The notes beneath the pieces are model-generated. The model worked only from the letters and a program-made list of their open reading frames with translations. It was not told the DNA's origin and did not search any database. Below, piece after piece: positions 32,872 to 42,704 of a DNA stretch of 64,000 bases (position 1 is the first letter of the stretch; every line of letters begins with the position of its first letter). The stretch spans positions 62,001 through 126,000 of the forward strand of contig NZ_JAEQMY010000008.1 of NCBI RefSeq assembly GCF_016743775.1. The letters run 5' to 3'. The DNA is from Microvirga aerilata. Its GTDB lineage: Bacteria; Pseudomonadota; Alphaproteobacteria; Rhizobiales; Beijerinckiaceae. A program made the translations under genes and the position numbers.

Positions 32872-33585
32872 TCAGGCTCCCGCTCCGACGGCCGCGTCGA
32901 TGGACCGGTCGTTCTTCGGCCGGTCGATGGCCAGCGTCTCGCCGGTGACGAGGTAATGAACCGTCTCGGCGATGTTGGTGGTGTGATCTCCGATGCGCTC
33001 GATGTTCTTGGCGCAGAACAGGAGATGCGTGCAGAACGAGATGTTGCGCGGGTCCTCCATCATGTAGGTGAGGAGCTCCCGGAACAGGGACGTGTAGAGC
33101 GCGTCGATGGCCCCGTCGCGCTTCCACACGTCGAGCGCCTTTTCCGTGTCCTTCTGCGCGTAGGCGTCGAGCACGTCCTTGAGCTGTCCCAGCACGAGAT
33201 CGTTCATGTGCTGGAGGCCCACGACGATCTTGTGCGGCTGGAACTCGCCGCCGATGGCCAGCGCGCGCTTGGCGATGTTCTTCGCCAGGTCGCCGATGCG
33301 CTCCACGTCGCCGGAAATGCGGATCGCCGAGATGGTTTCGCGCAGGTCGACCGCCAGCGGCTGGCGCCGGGCGATGGTCAGGATGGCGCTCTCCTCCACC
33401 TCGCGGTGCAGGACGTCGAGGCGAGGGTCCGACGCAATCACCGTCTGGGCCAGGGTCTTGTCGTGCCGGGCGAGCGCCGCGACCGCATCGACGAGCATCT
33501 TCTCGGAGATGCCGCCCATCTCGGAGATGCGCTGCCTGAGCCCCTGCAGATCGTTGTCGTAGGAGCTGACGATATGCTCCGCCAT
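32872..33585 (-). CDS. phoU: Phosphate signalling protein PhoU
   Basis: A 237-residue all-helical PhoU protein that couples the Pst transporter to PhoR and restrains PhoB when phosphate is plentiful. Both family repeats carry the metal-binding motifs: ISGDVERIGDLAKNIAKRA and AKNIERIGDHTTNIAE. AGGGAG precedes the ATG at 33585. It lies between pstB and phoB. Confidence 0.95.
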   Translation of the reverse strand: MAEHIVSSYDNDLQGLRQRISEMGGISEKMLVDAVAALARHDKTLAQTVIASDPRLDVLHREVEESAILTIARRQPLAVDLRETISAIRISGDVERIGDLAKNIAKRALAIGGEFQPHKIVVGLQHMNDLVLGQLKDVLDAYAQKDTEKALDVWKRDGAIDALYTSLFRELLTYMMEDPRNISFCTHLLFCAKNIERIGDHTTNIAETVHYLVTGETLAIDRPKNDRSIDAAVGAGA

Positions 33586-33611
33586 GGTAAGACTCCCTTG
33601 AAGCGCTTCGA

Positions 33612-34430
33612 TCAGCCGAAGCGGCCCGTGATATAATCCTGGGTTTGTTTCTTGGCAGGATTCATGAACATCCTGGTGGTCGGTCCGAACTCGACGACCT
33701 CGCCGAGATACATGAAGGCCGTGAACTGCGAGATGCGCGCCGCCTGCTGCATGTTGTGCGTGACGATCACGATGGTGAACTCGGAGCGAAGCTGCTCGAT
33801 CAGCTCCTCGATCTTGCCGGTGGAGATCGGATCGAGCGCGGAGGTCGGCTCGTCGAGCAGGATCACCTCGGGCTTCTGCGCGATGGTGCGCGCGATGCAC
33901 AGGCGCTGCTGCTGGCCGCCGGACAGGCTCATGCCGGACTGACGCAGTTTGTCCTTCGCCTCGTCCCACAAGGCCGCCTTGCGCAGGGCCTCCTCGACGC
34001 GCCCGTCGAGCTCGGACTTCGGCAGCCGCTCGTACAGTTTGATGCCGAAGGCGATGTTGTCGTAGATCGACATGGGAAACGGCGTCGGCTTCTGGAACAC
34101 CATGCCGACGCGGGCGCGCAGCTCGTTCACGTCGATGGACGGCGACAGCACGTTCTGCCCGTCGAGCAGGATCTCGCCATCGGCGCGCTGCTCGGGGTAG
34201 AGGCTGTAGATGCGGTTGAAGGTGCGCAGCAGCGTCGACTTTCCGCAGCCGGACGGGCCGATGAGGGCCGTCACCTGCCGGTCGTAGAAGTCGATGGAGA
34301 TGTCCTTCAGGCTGCGGAAATCGCCATAGTGGAAGTTGAGGTTTCTGACGGCGATGCGAACCGGAACGCCGGTATCGGCGGCAGCCGCGTTGCCGATGGC
34401 GCTGCTTGCGGAGACGGCAATCGTGCTCAT
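33612..34430 (-). CDS. pstB: Phosphate ABC transporter ATP-binding protein PstB
   Basis: A 272-residue ABC ATPase. Walker [11 protein letters not shown]-loop region [19 protein letters not shown], signature LSGGQQQRL and Walker [17 protein letters not shown] are intact and the sequence is typical of PstB. It powers high-affinity phosphate import with PstC and PstA. Its ATG overlaps the pstA stop as ATGA. Confidence 0.96.
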   Translation of the reverse strand: MSTIAVSASSAIGNAAAADTGVPVRIAVRNLNFHYGDFRSLKDISIDFYDRQVTALIGPSGCGKSTLLRTFNRIYSLYPEQRADGEILLDGQNVLSPSIDVNELRARVGMVFQKPTPFPMSIYDNIAFGIKLYERLPKSELDGRVEEALRKAALWDEAKDKLRQSGMSLSGGQQQRLCIARTIAQKPEVILLDEPTSALDPISTGKIEELIEQLRSEFTIVIVTHNMQQAARISQFTAFMYLGEVVEFGPTTRMFMNPAKKQTQDYITGRFG

Positions 34431-35335
34431 CGGACTTGATCCTTCCTCAGGAGCAGGCGCGCCACGACGGACAGCGCCAGAATCGATAGGGTGATGATGA
34501 GGGCGCCGGCCCAGGCCAGCTCGCGCCAGTTCTCATAAGGCGAAAGGGCGAACTGGAAGATCATGACCGGCAGGTTCGCGACGCCGCCCATCAGGTTGGG
34601 GTTGAACCAGAAGTTATTGTTGAGCGCCGTGAAGAGAAGCGGCGCGGTCTCGCCCGCGATGCGGGCGGTTGCCAGCAGGACGCCGGTGACCATGCCGGCA
34701 CGCGCGGCCTTCCAGCTGATGCTGATGATCACCGTCGACATGGGCGCGCCGAGCGCCGCGCCGGCCTCGCGCAGGGAACCCGGCACCAGGCGCAGCATGT
34801 CCTCGGTCGTGCGCACGATCACCGGCACCGCGATGATCGCCAGCGCCACGCCGCCGGCCCAGCCGGAATACCCGCCCATGGGCTGCACCATCAGCATGTA
34901 GACGAAGAGGCCGATGAGGATGCTGGGGGCCGCGAGCAGGATGTCGTTCACAAAGCGGATGATCTCGGCAAGCTTGGAGCCCTTGCCGTATTCCGCCAGA
35001 TAGGTGCCGGCCAGCACGCCGATGGGCGTTGCCACCACGATGCCGAGAACCGTGAGGATCAGGCTGCCCACGATGGCGTTGGCGATGCCGCCGCCCTGGC
35101 TGCCGGGACCCGGGGTCGTTTCCGTGAAGACCGCCGGCGACAGGCCGCCGATCCCTTCGACGAGCAGCATCAGAAGGATCCAGCCGAGCACCGTGGCGCC
35201 GATGACCGTGAACAGCGTGCAGACGACTTTCAGCGCCCGGTCCGCCAGGTGGCGGCTGCGGCGCACGCGCCCCCAGGCGGCAGGGCTCGGCGTCGTCTTT
35301 GCCGTCGCGGGTGTTTGCAAAGCGGTGTCCATCAT
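34427..35335 (-). CDS. pstA: Phosphate ABC transporter permease PstA
   Basis: A 302-residue inner-membrane permease with about six transmembrane segments and the binding-protein-dependent transport EAA-type loop ([21 protein letters not shown]). It pairs with PstC to form the phosphate channel. Two ATG codons stand in tandem at the start; the upstream pstC stop is seven bases away. Confidence 0.94.
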   Translation of the reverse strand: MMDTALQTPATAKTTPSPAAWGRVRRSRHLADRALKVVCTLFTVIGATVLGWILLMLLVEGIGGLSPAVFTETTPGPGSQGGGIANAIVGSLILTVLGIVVATPIGVLAGTYLAEYGKGSKLAEIIRFVNDILLAAPSILIGLFVYMLMVQPMGGYSGWAGGVALAIIAVPVIVRTTEDMLRLVPGSLREAGAALGAPMSTVIISISWKAARAGMVTGVLLATARIAGETAPLLFTALNNNFWFNPNLMGGVANLPVMIFQFALSPYENWRELAWAGALIITLSILALSVVARLLLRKDQVR

Positions 35336-35342
35336 CGACCCC

Positions 35343-36317
35343 TTAAGCGACCTTCACGCGCGAGACCAGAATGCGCGCGAGCACGAGCACGGTGAACGTG
35401 ACCAGGAACAAGATGCAACCGAGCGCCATCAGGGCGTTCAACTGCAGGCCGATGGCCTCGTTGAACTCGTTGGCGATCCGCGACGCGATCGTGGAGCCCG
35501 GGTCGAAGAGCGAGCCCGACAGGCGGTTGGCGTTGCCGATGACGAAGGTCACCGCCATGGTCTCGCCCAGCGCGCGGCCGAGACCGAGCATGATCGCGCC
35601 GATGATGCTGACGCCGGCCTGCGGCAGCAGCACGTTGCGCACCACCTCCCAGGTGGTGCAGCCGATGCCGTAGGCGCTCTCGCGCAGGACCGGCGGGATC
35701 TGGTCGAGAATGTCCCGCGCGATCGATGCGATGAAGGGAATGATCATGATGGCCAGGATGATGCCGGCCGTCAGAATGCCGACGCCGGACGGCGTGCGGG
35801 CGTAGAGGATCGTGCCGACGATCGGCAGCCCCTCCACCAGATTGGAGACCGGCATCTGGATGTAGTTGGCGAACAGGGGCGCGAAGACGAAGAGGCCCCA
35901 CATGCCGTAGATGATGCTCGGCACGGCGGCGAGCAGCTCGATGGTCGTTGCCACGGGCCGCTTGAGCCATGGCGGGCAGAGCTGCGTCAGGAAGATCGCG
36001 ATGCCGAGCGAGAGCGGAACGCCGATCACGAGGGCGATCAGCGCCGTGCTCAAGGTGCCCACGATGGCCACCCAGGCGCCGTACTGGTCCTCGTTCACGT
36101 TCCAGACCGTCGACGTGATGAAGCCGAAGCCGAATTCGCGAAAGGCCGGGAGGCCGCCGTAGATCATCGCGCCGATGATCCCCAGCAGCACGATCAGCAC
36201 CAGAAGGGCCGAGCCGAGGCTCGCGAGGCGGAAGACCCTGTCGAAGCTGGGTTTGAAGGATCGGCGAGCAGGAACAACCTGGCTCGACACGAGACGTTCT
36301 TGCGAGAGAGCTACCAT
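35343..36317 (-). CDS. pstC: Phosphate ABC transporter permease PstC
   Basis: A 324-residue permease with about six membrane segments. The EAA loop is [21 protein letters not shown] and the [17 protein letters not shown] block is characteristic of PstC. The periplasmic stretch [21 protein letters not shown] follows the first membrane segment. It begins 35 bases after pstS. Confidence 0.95.
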   Translation of the reverse strand: MVALSQERLVSSQVVPARRSFKPSFDRVFRLASLGSALLVLIVLLGIIGAMIYGGLPAFREFGFGFITSTVWNVNEDQYGAWVAIVGTLSTALIALVIGVPLSLGIAIFLTQLCPPWLKRPVATTIELLAAVPSIIYGMWGLFVFAPLFANYIQMPVSNLVEGLPIVGTILYARTPSGVGILTAGIILAIMIIPFIASIARDILDQIPPVLRESAYGIGCTTWEVVRNVLLPQAGVSIIGAIMLGLGRALGETMAVTFVIGNANRLSGSLFDPGSTIASRIANEFNEAIGLQLNALMALGCILFLVTFTVLVLARILVSRVKVA

Positions 36318-36352
36318 TCGCCGATCCGCTTTGTTATGCCGTCAGGGTCGGC

Positions 36353-37396
36353 TTACTGCTTGATGAGAGGCTGACCCGAAGCGTTCTTGATCTCGCTCGC
36401 CCAAGTGGCGCGAACCTGATCCTTCAACTGAGCGGGCAGCGGCACGTAGTCGAGTTCGACAGCCATCTGGTCGCCGTTCTTGAAGGACCAATCGAAGAAC
36501 TTCAGCGCCTCGGCCACCTGCTCCGGCTTCTCGGGAGCCTTGGGAACCAGGATGAAGGTCGGAGCCGTGATCGGCCAGGCCTCGTCGCCGGGCTGGTTCG
36601 TCAGCGAGATGCCGTAGCCGGGAGCGGACTTCCACTCGGCGTTGGCGGCGGCGGCCTGGAACGTCTTGGCCTCCGGCGACACGAACTTGCCGTTCTTGTT
36701 CTGAAGCTGGGCGAACGGGATGCTGTTCTGCTTGGCGTAGGCGTATTCCACATAGCCGATGGAGTTCGGCACCTGCTTCACGAGAGCGGCGACGCCCTCG
36801 TTGCCCTTGCCGCCCTGGCCGACGGGCCACTGCACGGAGGAGCCGGCGCCCGGGCCGCTCTTCCAGGATTCGGAGACCTGGGACAGGTAGGTGGTGAACA
36901 CGCTGGTGGTGCCCGATCCGTCCGAACGGTAGACCGGCGTGATGTTGGCGTTGGGAAGCGTCACGCCCTGGTTGGCCTGGGCGATCTTGGCATCGTTCCA
37001 CTTGGAGATCTTGCCGTTGAAGATGTCGGCCAGAACCTCGCCGGTCAGCTTCAGCTGGCCCGAGGCGACGCCCTGCACGTTGTACACCGCCACCACGCCG
37101 CCCATGACGGCGGGGAACTGGACGAAGCCGTCCTTCTGCAGCTCCTCACCCTTGAGGGGAGCATCGGTGGCGCCGAAATCGACGGTCTTGGCCCGGATCT
37201 GGCGAATGCCGCCGCTGGAGCCGATGGACTGATAGTTCAGACGGTTGCCCGTCTCCTTGTTGTAGGCCTCGGCCCACTTGGCATAGATCGGGAACGGGAA
37301 GGTCGCGCCTGCGCCCGTGATGTCGGCCGCAGATGCCGTGGTCGTAAGGCTCGCGACGGCAAGGCCGGCCGCAATGGCGTAGGACATAATCTTCAC
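36353..37396 (-). CDS. pstS: Periplasmic phosphate-binding protein PstS
   Basis: The 347-residue precursor has a signal peptide (MSYAIAAGLAVASLTTTASA-AD) and the PstS phosphate-binding residues: GAGATFPFPIYAKW, SIGSSGGIRQI, DFGATDAPL and the RSDGSGTTSVFT loop. GTG at 37396 is preferred because AGGAGA is placed six bases before it; ATG codons at 37414 (which would contain that site) and 37456 also lie in frame. A Pho box lies about 100 bases upstream, so pstS has its own PhoB-controlled promoter within the operon. Confidence 0.94.
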   Translation of the reverse strand: MKIMSYAIAAGLAVASLTTTASAADITGAGATFPFPIYAKWAEAYNKETGNRLNYQSIGSSGGIRQIRAKTVDFGATDAPLKGEELQKDGFVQFPAVMGGVVAVYNVQGVASGQLKLTGEVLADIFNGKISKWNDAKIAQANQGVTLPNANITPVYRSDGSGTTSVFTTYLSQVSESWKSGPGAGSSVQWPVGQGGKGNEGVAALVKQVPNSIGYVEYAYAKQNSIPFAQLQNKNGKFVSPEAKTFQAAAANAEWKSAPGYGISLTNQPGDEAWPITAPTFILVPKAPEKPEQVAEALKFFDWSFKNGDQMAVELDYVPLPAQLKDQVRATWASEIKNASGQPLIKQ

Positions 37397-37492
37397 GATA
37401 AGTCTCCTGTTCATACAAGCGCGACAGGCGGCTTCAAAGCCCCAGGGCCGTGTCACGCGATGGGACAGCTAGGCCCGACGGATGTCTCCTCT

Positions 37493-37520
37493 ACGACAGT
37501 TGGATGACAATTGCATGACA
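37493..37520 (-). promoter_or_regulatory. Pho box upstream of pstS
   Basis: On the minus strand three direct repeats at eleven-base intervals, TGTCAT, TGTCAT and TGTCGT, separated by GCAAT and CCAAC, fit the PhoB half-site pattern. They lie about 97-124 bases before the pstS start in the 182-base gap after phoR. Confidence 0.85.
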
Positions 37521-37578
37521 CCCCGAAAGGATCCCTCGGGAGCCGCCTCAAACCCCCTCGGCCGAGGGGGGGATGGGG

Positions 37579-38898
37579 CTAGGCGGATGACGAGGGGCCG
37601 CCCGGGCCTGCGTCAGGAAGCGTCACCGTGAAACGCGCGCCCTGCCCCGGCTCGCTCGCGATGTCGAGGTGCCCGCGGTGGCGGGTGAGGATGTGCTTCA
37701 CGATGGCAAGGCCGAGCCCGGTTCCGCCCTTGTCCCGGCTCTGCACGACATCGACCCGGTAGAAGCGCTCGGTCAGGCGCGGCAGGTGCTCGGGCGCGAT
37801 GCCGGGGCCGTAATCCTGGACCGAAAGGGCCACATGGGACATCTGCTCCCCGTGGGAGGCGCCGATGCGCACGAGCTCCACATCCACCTTCCCGCCGCTC
37901 TCGCCGTATTTCACCGCGTTCTCGATCAGGTTCTCGGTCACGCGCAGAAGCTCGTCGCGGTCGCCCAGCACGGGAACCGGGCCGCTTGGGAGCTTGGCCT
38001 CGATGACCACCCCGCGCTCCCGCGCGAGCGGCGAGAGCGTTTCCACCATCTGAGACACGATGGCGGCCAGGTCGACGGTCTGCGTCGGCGTCAGATGCGC
38101 CCGCATCTCGATGCGCGACAGGGACAGGAGGTCGTCGATCAGGCGCTTCATGCGCTGCGCCTGCCCTTTCATGATGTCGAGAAAGCGCTCCCGGGCCCTG
38201 GCGTCGTCGCGGGCCGGGCCCTGAAGGGTCTCGATGAAGCCGAGGACCGAGGCGAGCGGCGTGCGCAGCTCGTGGCTCGCATTGGCCACGAAATCGGCCC
38301 GCATGGCCTCCAGGCGCCGGGCGGAGGTGAGATCGCGAAAGAACAGGACCACGCCCGCCTGCACTGCGACGTCGGGGACCGCCGCCCGCAAGGGGCCGAT
38401 ATGCACCTCGAACGTGCGCTCCCTGGGAACGCGCTCGGAATACTCCACCCTCAGGGGCGCGCCGGTTTCCAGCACCTCGTGAATCCCGTCGAGCACATCG
38501 GGACTGCGAAGGGCGAACGACAGGGGATGGCTCGTCTTCAAGCCCGCCAGGAGATCGTGGGCCGCCTTGTTGGCCTCGACCACCAGCACCCGCCCGTCGA
38601 CCAGGATGACCGGGTCCGGGATATGGGCCAGAACGGCTTCCGCCACGCTGGAGCGCTGGGATTTGCGCGGCTGCGACCGCGTTCCGCCTCCAGGGCTGCG
38701 CCTGCGCCCAGCCAGGACGACGCTGGCCACGAGGGCGATCAGGGTTCCGATCAGAAGCCACACGTCGCCGTAGCCTCGCACGGCCGCAACGGCGATCAGC
38801 ACCAGGCAGGCGATGGTGGCGCCACGAAGCGCCGCCTCGCGGATCGCGCCAGGATGCTGCGGGCCGGCTTCCGGCTTGGAGGCGTCAGGATCGTTCAT
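37579..38898 (-). CDS. phoR: Phosphate regulon sensor histidine kinase PhoR
   Basis: A 439-residue membrane kinase: two N-terminal hydrophobic segments (about residues 25-65), a PAS domain (about 95-205, beginning VAEAVLAHIPDPVILVDG), the dimerisation/phospho-acceptor helix FVANASHELRTPLASVLGF, and the ATPase domain with ENLIENAVKYGE, VQDYGPGIAPEHLPRLTERFYR and GGTGLGLAIVKHI. It phosphorylates PhoB when phosphate is scarce. It precedes pstS, which has a separate promoter. Confidence 0.94.
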   Translation of the reverse strand: MNDPDASKPEAGPQHPGAIREAALRGATIACLVLIAVAAVRGYGDVWLLIGTLIALVASVVLAGRRRSPGGGTRSQPRKSQRSSVAEAVLAHIPDPVILVDGRVLVVEANKAAHDLLAGLKTSHPLSFALRSPDVLDGIHEVLETGAPLRVEYSERVPRERTFEVHIGPLRAAVPDVAVQAGVVLFFRDLTSARRLEAMRADFVANASHELRTPLASVLGFIETLQGPARDDARARERFLDIMKGQAQRMKRLIDDLLSLSRIEMRAHLTPTQTVDLAAIVSQMVETLSPLARERGVVIEAKLPSGPVPVLGDRDELLRVTENLIENAVKYGESGGKVDVELVRIGASHGEQMSHVALSVQDYGPGIAPEHLPRLTERFYRVDVVQSRDKGGTGLGLAIVKHILTRHRGHLDIASEPGQGARFTVTLPDAGPGGPSSSA

Positions 38899-38986
38899 GG
38901 GGTGAGATGCGCGGACGGGGATGGCGGGACCTTTGTCCGCCCTGTTTAGGGCAGGCCAAGGCAGGTGTCATCTCCCGCCCCGGACC

Positions 38987-40045
38987 TCACTCGACCACGA
39001 CCTCGTCGTCATCCGGCTTGAACGCGTCCCGGGAGGACCGGATCCGGTTGCGGATCTCGTAGGCCCCCAGGAACGCCAGAGCGATCACAAAGGGAACCAG
39101 ATAATAGCAGAGGCGGTAGAGGAGCAGCGCTCCCAGAACCGGCTCCCGCGGATAGTTCGAGAGCGCCAGGAGAATGGTGGCCTCGAACACGCCGAGCCCG
39201 CCCGGCGCATGGCTTGCGACCCCCAGCATGACCGCGAAGATATAGACCGCCACGAAGGTCTCGAAGCTGAGATTGTGCCCGCCCGGCAGGAGGACGAACA
39301 GGACGCCGGCTCCCGCGCAAACATCGCCCGCGCCGATCAGGATCTGGGCGAGGGACAGGCGAAACCCCGGCAATTCCAGCTTCCAGCCCTGGATCTTCAC
39401 GGCGCGACGCTTGAGCGAGACCCAGATCATGTAGCCGATGACGAAGACGGCGGCGCCCAAGCCCACGAGCTGGTTGACCCAGATATGGGTGTAGACGAGG
39501 CTTGCCAGCTCATCGGCCTGGCTGATCAGGCTCAAGGCGAGAACCAGCGCCATGCCGAGCCAGAAGGTCACGCCGGCGATCACGGTCAGGCTCGCCACCC
39601 GCCCCGGGCTCACCCCCTTGGGGGAATAGATCCAGTAGCGGACGGTGCCGGCCGTGAGCAGCGGGAACCCCAGGGTGAAGCTCACCGCATAGCTCGTGAA
39701 GGATGCAAGGGCCGTGGTGCGATAGGGGATCTGCAGCTTGAGCTGACGGAGCGCGATGGCGTCGTAGCAGGTGAGCAGCCCGTAGCTGATGGCCGTAAAG
39801 AGCACCGCGAGCCCGATCTGGCGCAGGCTTGCCGCCGTGAAAGCGGCTTTCAGTTCATTGACGTCGATCTCTGACACAATGTGCCAGAGAACCACCAGAG
39901 ATGCACCGAACAGGAGGACGCTTGCGGCCATCCCGATCCACGCGAAACGGCGGGAGCGGCGCTCCTTCGGCTGAAGCGCTTCGGCCGACGCCATTTCCGG
40001 CGGGGATACCGGACGGGAACTCATATCATTCATGAAAACTGTCAT
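38987..40045 (-). CDS. MprF-like (lysylphosphatidylglycerol synthase transmembrane region) membrane protein
   Basis: A 352-residue protein with about eight transmembrane segments matching the flippase-like membrane region of MprF (PF03706/UPF0104), here standing alone without the lysyl-transferase domain. Conserved pieces: LTAGTVRYWIY, HAPGGLGVFEATILLAL, and LLYRLCYYLVPF near the end, with an acidic C-terminal tail. Stand-alone copies are common in Proteobacteria and are presumed lipid or polyprenol-lipid transporters; substrate unknown. The start is uncertain: ATG at 40045, 40033 or 40024, or a TTG at 40054. Confidence 0.75.
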   Translation of the reverse strand: MTVFMNDMSSRPVSPPEMASAEALQPKERRSRRFAWIGMAASVLLFGASLVVLWHIVSEIDVNELKAAFTAASLRQIGLAVLFTAISYGLLTCYDAIALRQLKLQIPYRTTALASFTSYAVSFTLGFPLLTAGTVRYWIYSPKGVSPGRVASLTVIAGVTFWLGMALVLALSLISQADELASLVYTHIWVNQLVGLGAAVFVIGYMIWVSLKRRAVKIQGWKLELPGFRLSLAQILIGAGDVCAGAGVLFVLLPGGHNLSFETFVAVYIFAVMLGVASHAPGGLGVFEATILLALSNYPREPVLGALLLYRLCYYLVPFVIALAFLGAYEIRNRIRSSRDAFKPDDDEVVVE

Positions 40046-40285
40046 CAGCCTCAAGCGTGGAAAGGTCGCCTCATGGTGCGAGGGCCGACCTGCATCTATG
40101 CGCTTTCGCCGAGAACCGCCAGACGCCGCCGGCCTTTTAATGGTTTCGCAAGGCTGGCGCTACTCTTTCGCCCGGGAAATCGCGGTTGAAGCCGGATGTG
40201 GGTTGTCAGTCTCGAAAAAGGCCTACAACAATGCTTCCCTTGCTATAGGAGACTTGGCCGCACAGGCGGTCCTCGGGAGTTCTGA

Positions 40286-41677
40286 GTGGATTTCAAGGAA
40301 ACAGAAACTCAATTCGCTGTTCTGGCGGAGTCCCTGCCCCAACTCGTCTGGTCGTCCCGGCCCGATGGCCATGTGGATTATGTGAATCGCCGCTGGCGCG
40401 AATTTACCGGGCTCACGCCCGAGCAGGTCATGGGCAATGGCTGGGAAGCGGCCATCCATCCCGACGACCTGCCCGGCGTTCGAGAGCATTGGCGCCGGTC
40501 CCTTGAAACCGGGCAGGCCTACGAATGGGAGTATCGGGTCAGGACGGCGGCCGGAGACCATGAGTGGTTTCTCAGCCGGGCCACTCCCATTCAGGATCTG
40601 TCAGGAACGATCGCTCGTTGGTTCGGCACGAGCACGAACATCCATGGCCAGAAGAAGGCTGAGGAGGCCCTTCGCCTGCTCGAGAGCCAGTATCGATTGG
40701 CCCTTGAGGCGGCCGATCTCGGAACCTGGCAGATCGATCTGGAAAAGCGCCTGATCACCTGGGACGAGGGAAGCTGCGCCCTCTACGGCCTTCCCCACAA
40801 CGGATTGTACAGCCTCACGCTTGAAGAGGCTTGGACGATGATTCATCCCGAGGATCTGGAGCATGTGAAGGGGCAGATCGCATCCGCTGCCGATCCCGCA
40901 TCCGGCGGCCATTACGACAGCGAATACCGTGCCGTTCTGCCTGACGGCAAACTTCGCTGGTTCCGTTCGCATGGGCAGGCTCTTTACGTGAACGAGGGCG
41001 GCACGTCCCGTGCCGTGACCCTGTATGGGGTCATCAGCGACGTCACGGAACGCCAAGCCCTGGAGGAGGGCCAGAAGCTCCTGACGCGGGAGCTGACCCA
41101 TCGGGTCAAGAACCTGTTCGCCATCGCGAACGGCATGGTGTCGATGACGGCTCGCACGGCGAAAGACCCCAAGGATATGGCCAACTCCCTGCGCGGGCGC
41201 TTGAGTGCCCTCTCGCGGGCGCATGAGCTGGTTCAACCGGTCTCTACAGCGGACTCGGGAGCCGGCACCGATGTGGAGCTCGCCCGCTTGATCGAAGCGG
41301 TTCTTGAGCCCTACAGGCAAACCGGCCAGAACAAGATCACGATCGAAGGCCCCAGCGTCCTTGTCGGCTCCAACACGACGACGAGCCTCGCGCTGGTCCT
41401 GCACGAACTTGCCACCAATGCCGCCAAGTATGGCTCCCTGTCGAGCCCGGAGGGCGAGCTTGCCATCCAGTGGACCGTTCACGATGAGACGGCCGACGTT
41501 CTCTGGACGGAAAGCGGCGGCCCGACCATCGAGGGTCCGCCGGGCTTCGAGGGATTTGGCACTCAACTGTCCCAAAGAAGCATTACCGGGCAGCTCGGGG
41601 GCACCCTGGACCGGGAATGGCGGCCGGAAGGCCTGCGCGTTCACATGACCCTGCCCCTCAGCCGCCTGACCAGCTAG
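40286..41677 (+). CDS. PAS-domain sensor histidine kinase, HWE family
   Basis: A 463-residue soluble kinase with two PAS domains (about residues 8-125, starting FAVLAESLPQLVWSSRPDGHVDYVN, and about 130-258) and an HWE-type transmitter. The phospho-acceptor is H272 in ELTHRVKNLFAIANGM, and the ATPase part shows LVLHELATNAAKYGSLS and the Trp-x-Glu motif LWTESGGP that names the family. No membrane segment, so a cytoplasmic signal such as light or redox is possible; no cysteine typical of LOV photochemistry (NCRFLQ) is seen. GTG start with GGGAG upstream. Partner response regulator not adjacent. Confidence 0.88.
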   Translation: MDFKETETQFAVLAESLPQLVWSSRPDGHVDYVNRRWREFTGLTPEQVMGNGWEAAIHPDDLPGVREHWRRSLETGQAYEWEYRVRTAAGDHEWFLSRATPIQDLSGTIARWFGTSTNIHGQKKAEEALRLLESQYRLALEAADLGTWQIDLEKRLITWDEGSCALYGLPHNGLYSLTLEEAWTMIHPEDLEHVKGQIASAADPASGGHYDSEYRAVLPDGKLRWFRSHGQALYVNEGGTSRAVTLYGVISDVTERQALEEGQKLLTRELTHRVKNLFAIANGMVSMTARTAKDPKDMANSLRGRLSALSRAHELVQPVSTADSGAGTDVELARLIEAVLEPYRQTGQNKITIEGPSVLVGSNTTTSLALVLHELATNAAKYGSLSSPEGELAIQWTVHDETADVLWTESGGPTIEGPPGFEGFGTQLSQRSITGQLGGTLDREWRPEGLRVHMTLPLSRLTS

Positions 41678-41723
41678 CGTTCGCGGACGAAACGCGCTCA
41701 TCGTCCGCACCGGGAAATCCATC

Positions 41724-42269
41724 ATGAATGTTCACCGCCGTGTTCTCGTTCTGGGCGGAGCGCGCTCCGGAAAAAGCAGGACGGCGCTGCAGCTTGCCGA
41801 GCGCGCATCCGCAAGCCGGATCTACATCGCGACGGCTCAGGCCTACGACGACGAGATGCGAGAGCGCATCGCGCAGCATCGCATGGAGCGGGACGGCTCC
41901 TGGCGGACACAGGACTCCCCCTTGGATCTGCCGCAGACGATCCGGGCTCACGTAGGCCCCGGAACGGCTGTGCTGGTGGACTGCCTGACCCTCTGGCTCT
42001 CCAACATCCTGCTGGCCGAGCGGGATCCGGGGCAAGAGACGGAGTTCCTGATACGGGCCATCCAGGAGGCCAGCGGCCCACTCATCCTGGTCTCGAACGA
42101 GGTTGGCCATGGGATCGTGCCTGCAACACCCCTCGGGCGCCGCTTTCGAGATGAGCAGGGCCGGTTGAACCAGCGTATCGCAGAGGCCTGCGACGCGGTC
42201 GTCTTCGTGGCGGCAGGCTGCCCAATCCTGCTCAAGCCAGCCCCCTCGCTGCAGCTGACCTTGGCATAG
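41724..42269 (+). CDS. cobP: Adenosylcobinamide kinase / adenosylcobinamide-phosphate guanylyltransferase
   Basis: A 181-residue bifunctional cobalamin enzyme (CobU in enterobacteria, CobP in aerobic-pathway organisms). The P-loop GGARSGKS lies at residues 11-18; IYIATAQAYDDEMRERIAQHR carries the guanylylated His region; VLVDCLTLWLSNIL is the second nucleotide motif and LVSNEVGHGIVPATPLGRRFRDEQGRLNQ is typical. It activates cobinamide for attachment of the lower ligand. No other cob gene and no cobalamin riboswitch are seen nearby. Confidence 0.93.
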   Translation: MNVHRRVLVLGGARSGKSRTALQLAERASASRIYIATAQAYDDEMRERIAQHRMERDGSWRTQDSPLDLPQTIRAHVGPGTAVLVDCLTLWLSNILLAERDPGQETEFLIRAIQEASGPLILVSNEVGHGIVPATPLGRRFRDEQGRLNQRIAEACDAVVFVAAGCPILLKPAPSLQLTLA

Positions 42270-42704
42270 CTCCGCGACCCCGTAAGCCGGTTTTCACCCT
42301 GGCTCAACGGCCGCTGACGCCGACAGCCTCTCAATTATCACCTCGGCGACTGCATGCAGAACGAGCACTCTTGAGCACAAGCGGAGCTGATCTTCCGTAG
42401 CGGCTTGTCTGGCCCATACCCGGGGGCGGGTCTCAATACTTCGTCTTATTCCCGGTGCGTCATCACGTCATCGAAGCCTTGCCAATTCAGCAAGTATTTT
42501 GTTGAAAAATAAAGATTTCAGAAGAGTTCCCTCTGTATACAGATAGGGCACAAAACGTCGCACTTGGGAACAAACTCCAAGTTTTAAGGTCAAGCTGACC
42601 TATTCTGGACATATCGACCTAGCACATACTCGCCTCGCTTGAACGAAGAACGACCGCAGGCCCGTCTTAACGGCGCAGCGGCACATTCCTGGGGGCTTAT
42701 TCGA
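42270..42704. other. Gene-free stretch before the transglycosylase gene
   Basis: No gene-like frame in this 435-base interval. It turns AT-rich around 42490-42590 (for example AAAAATAAAG), which probably holds the promoter of the downstream gene. No riboswitch or repeat recognised. Confidence 0.4.

Noticed and set aside
41678-41723. Cobalamin riboswitch before cobP
   Set aside because: Only 46 bases separate the genes and no B12-box sequence is present.
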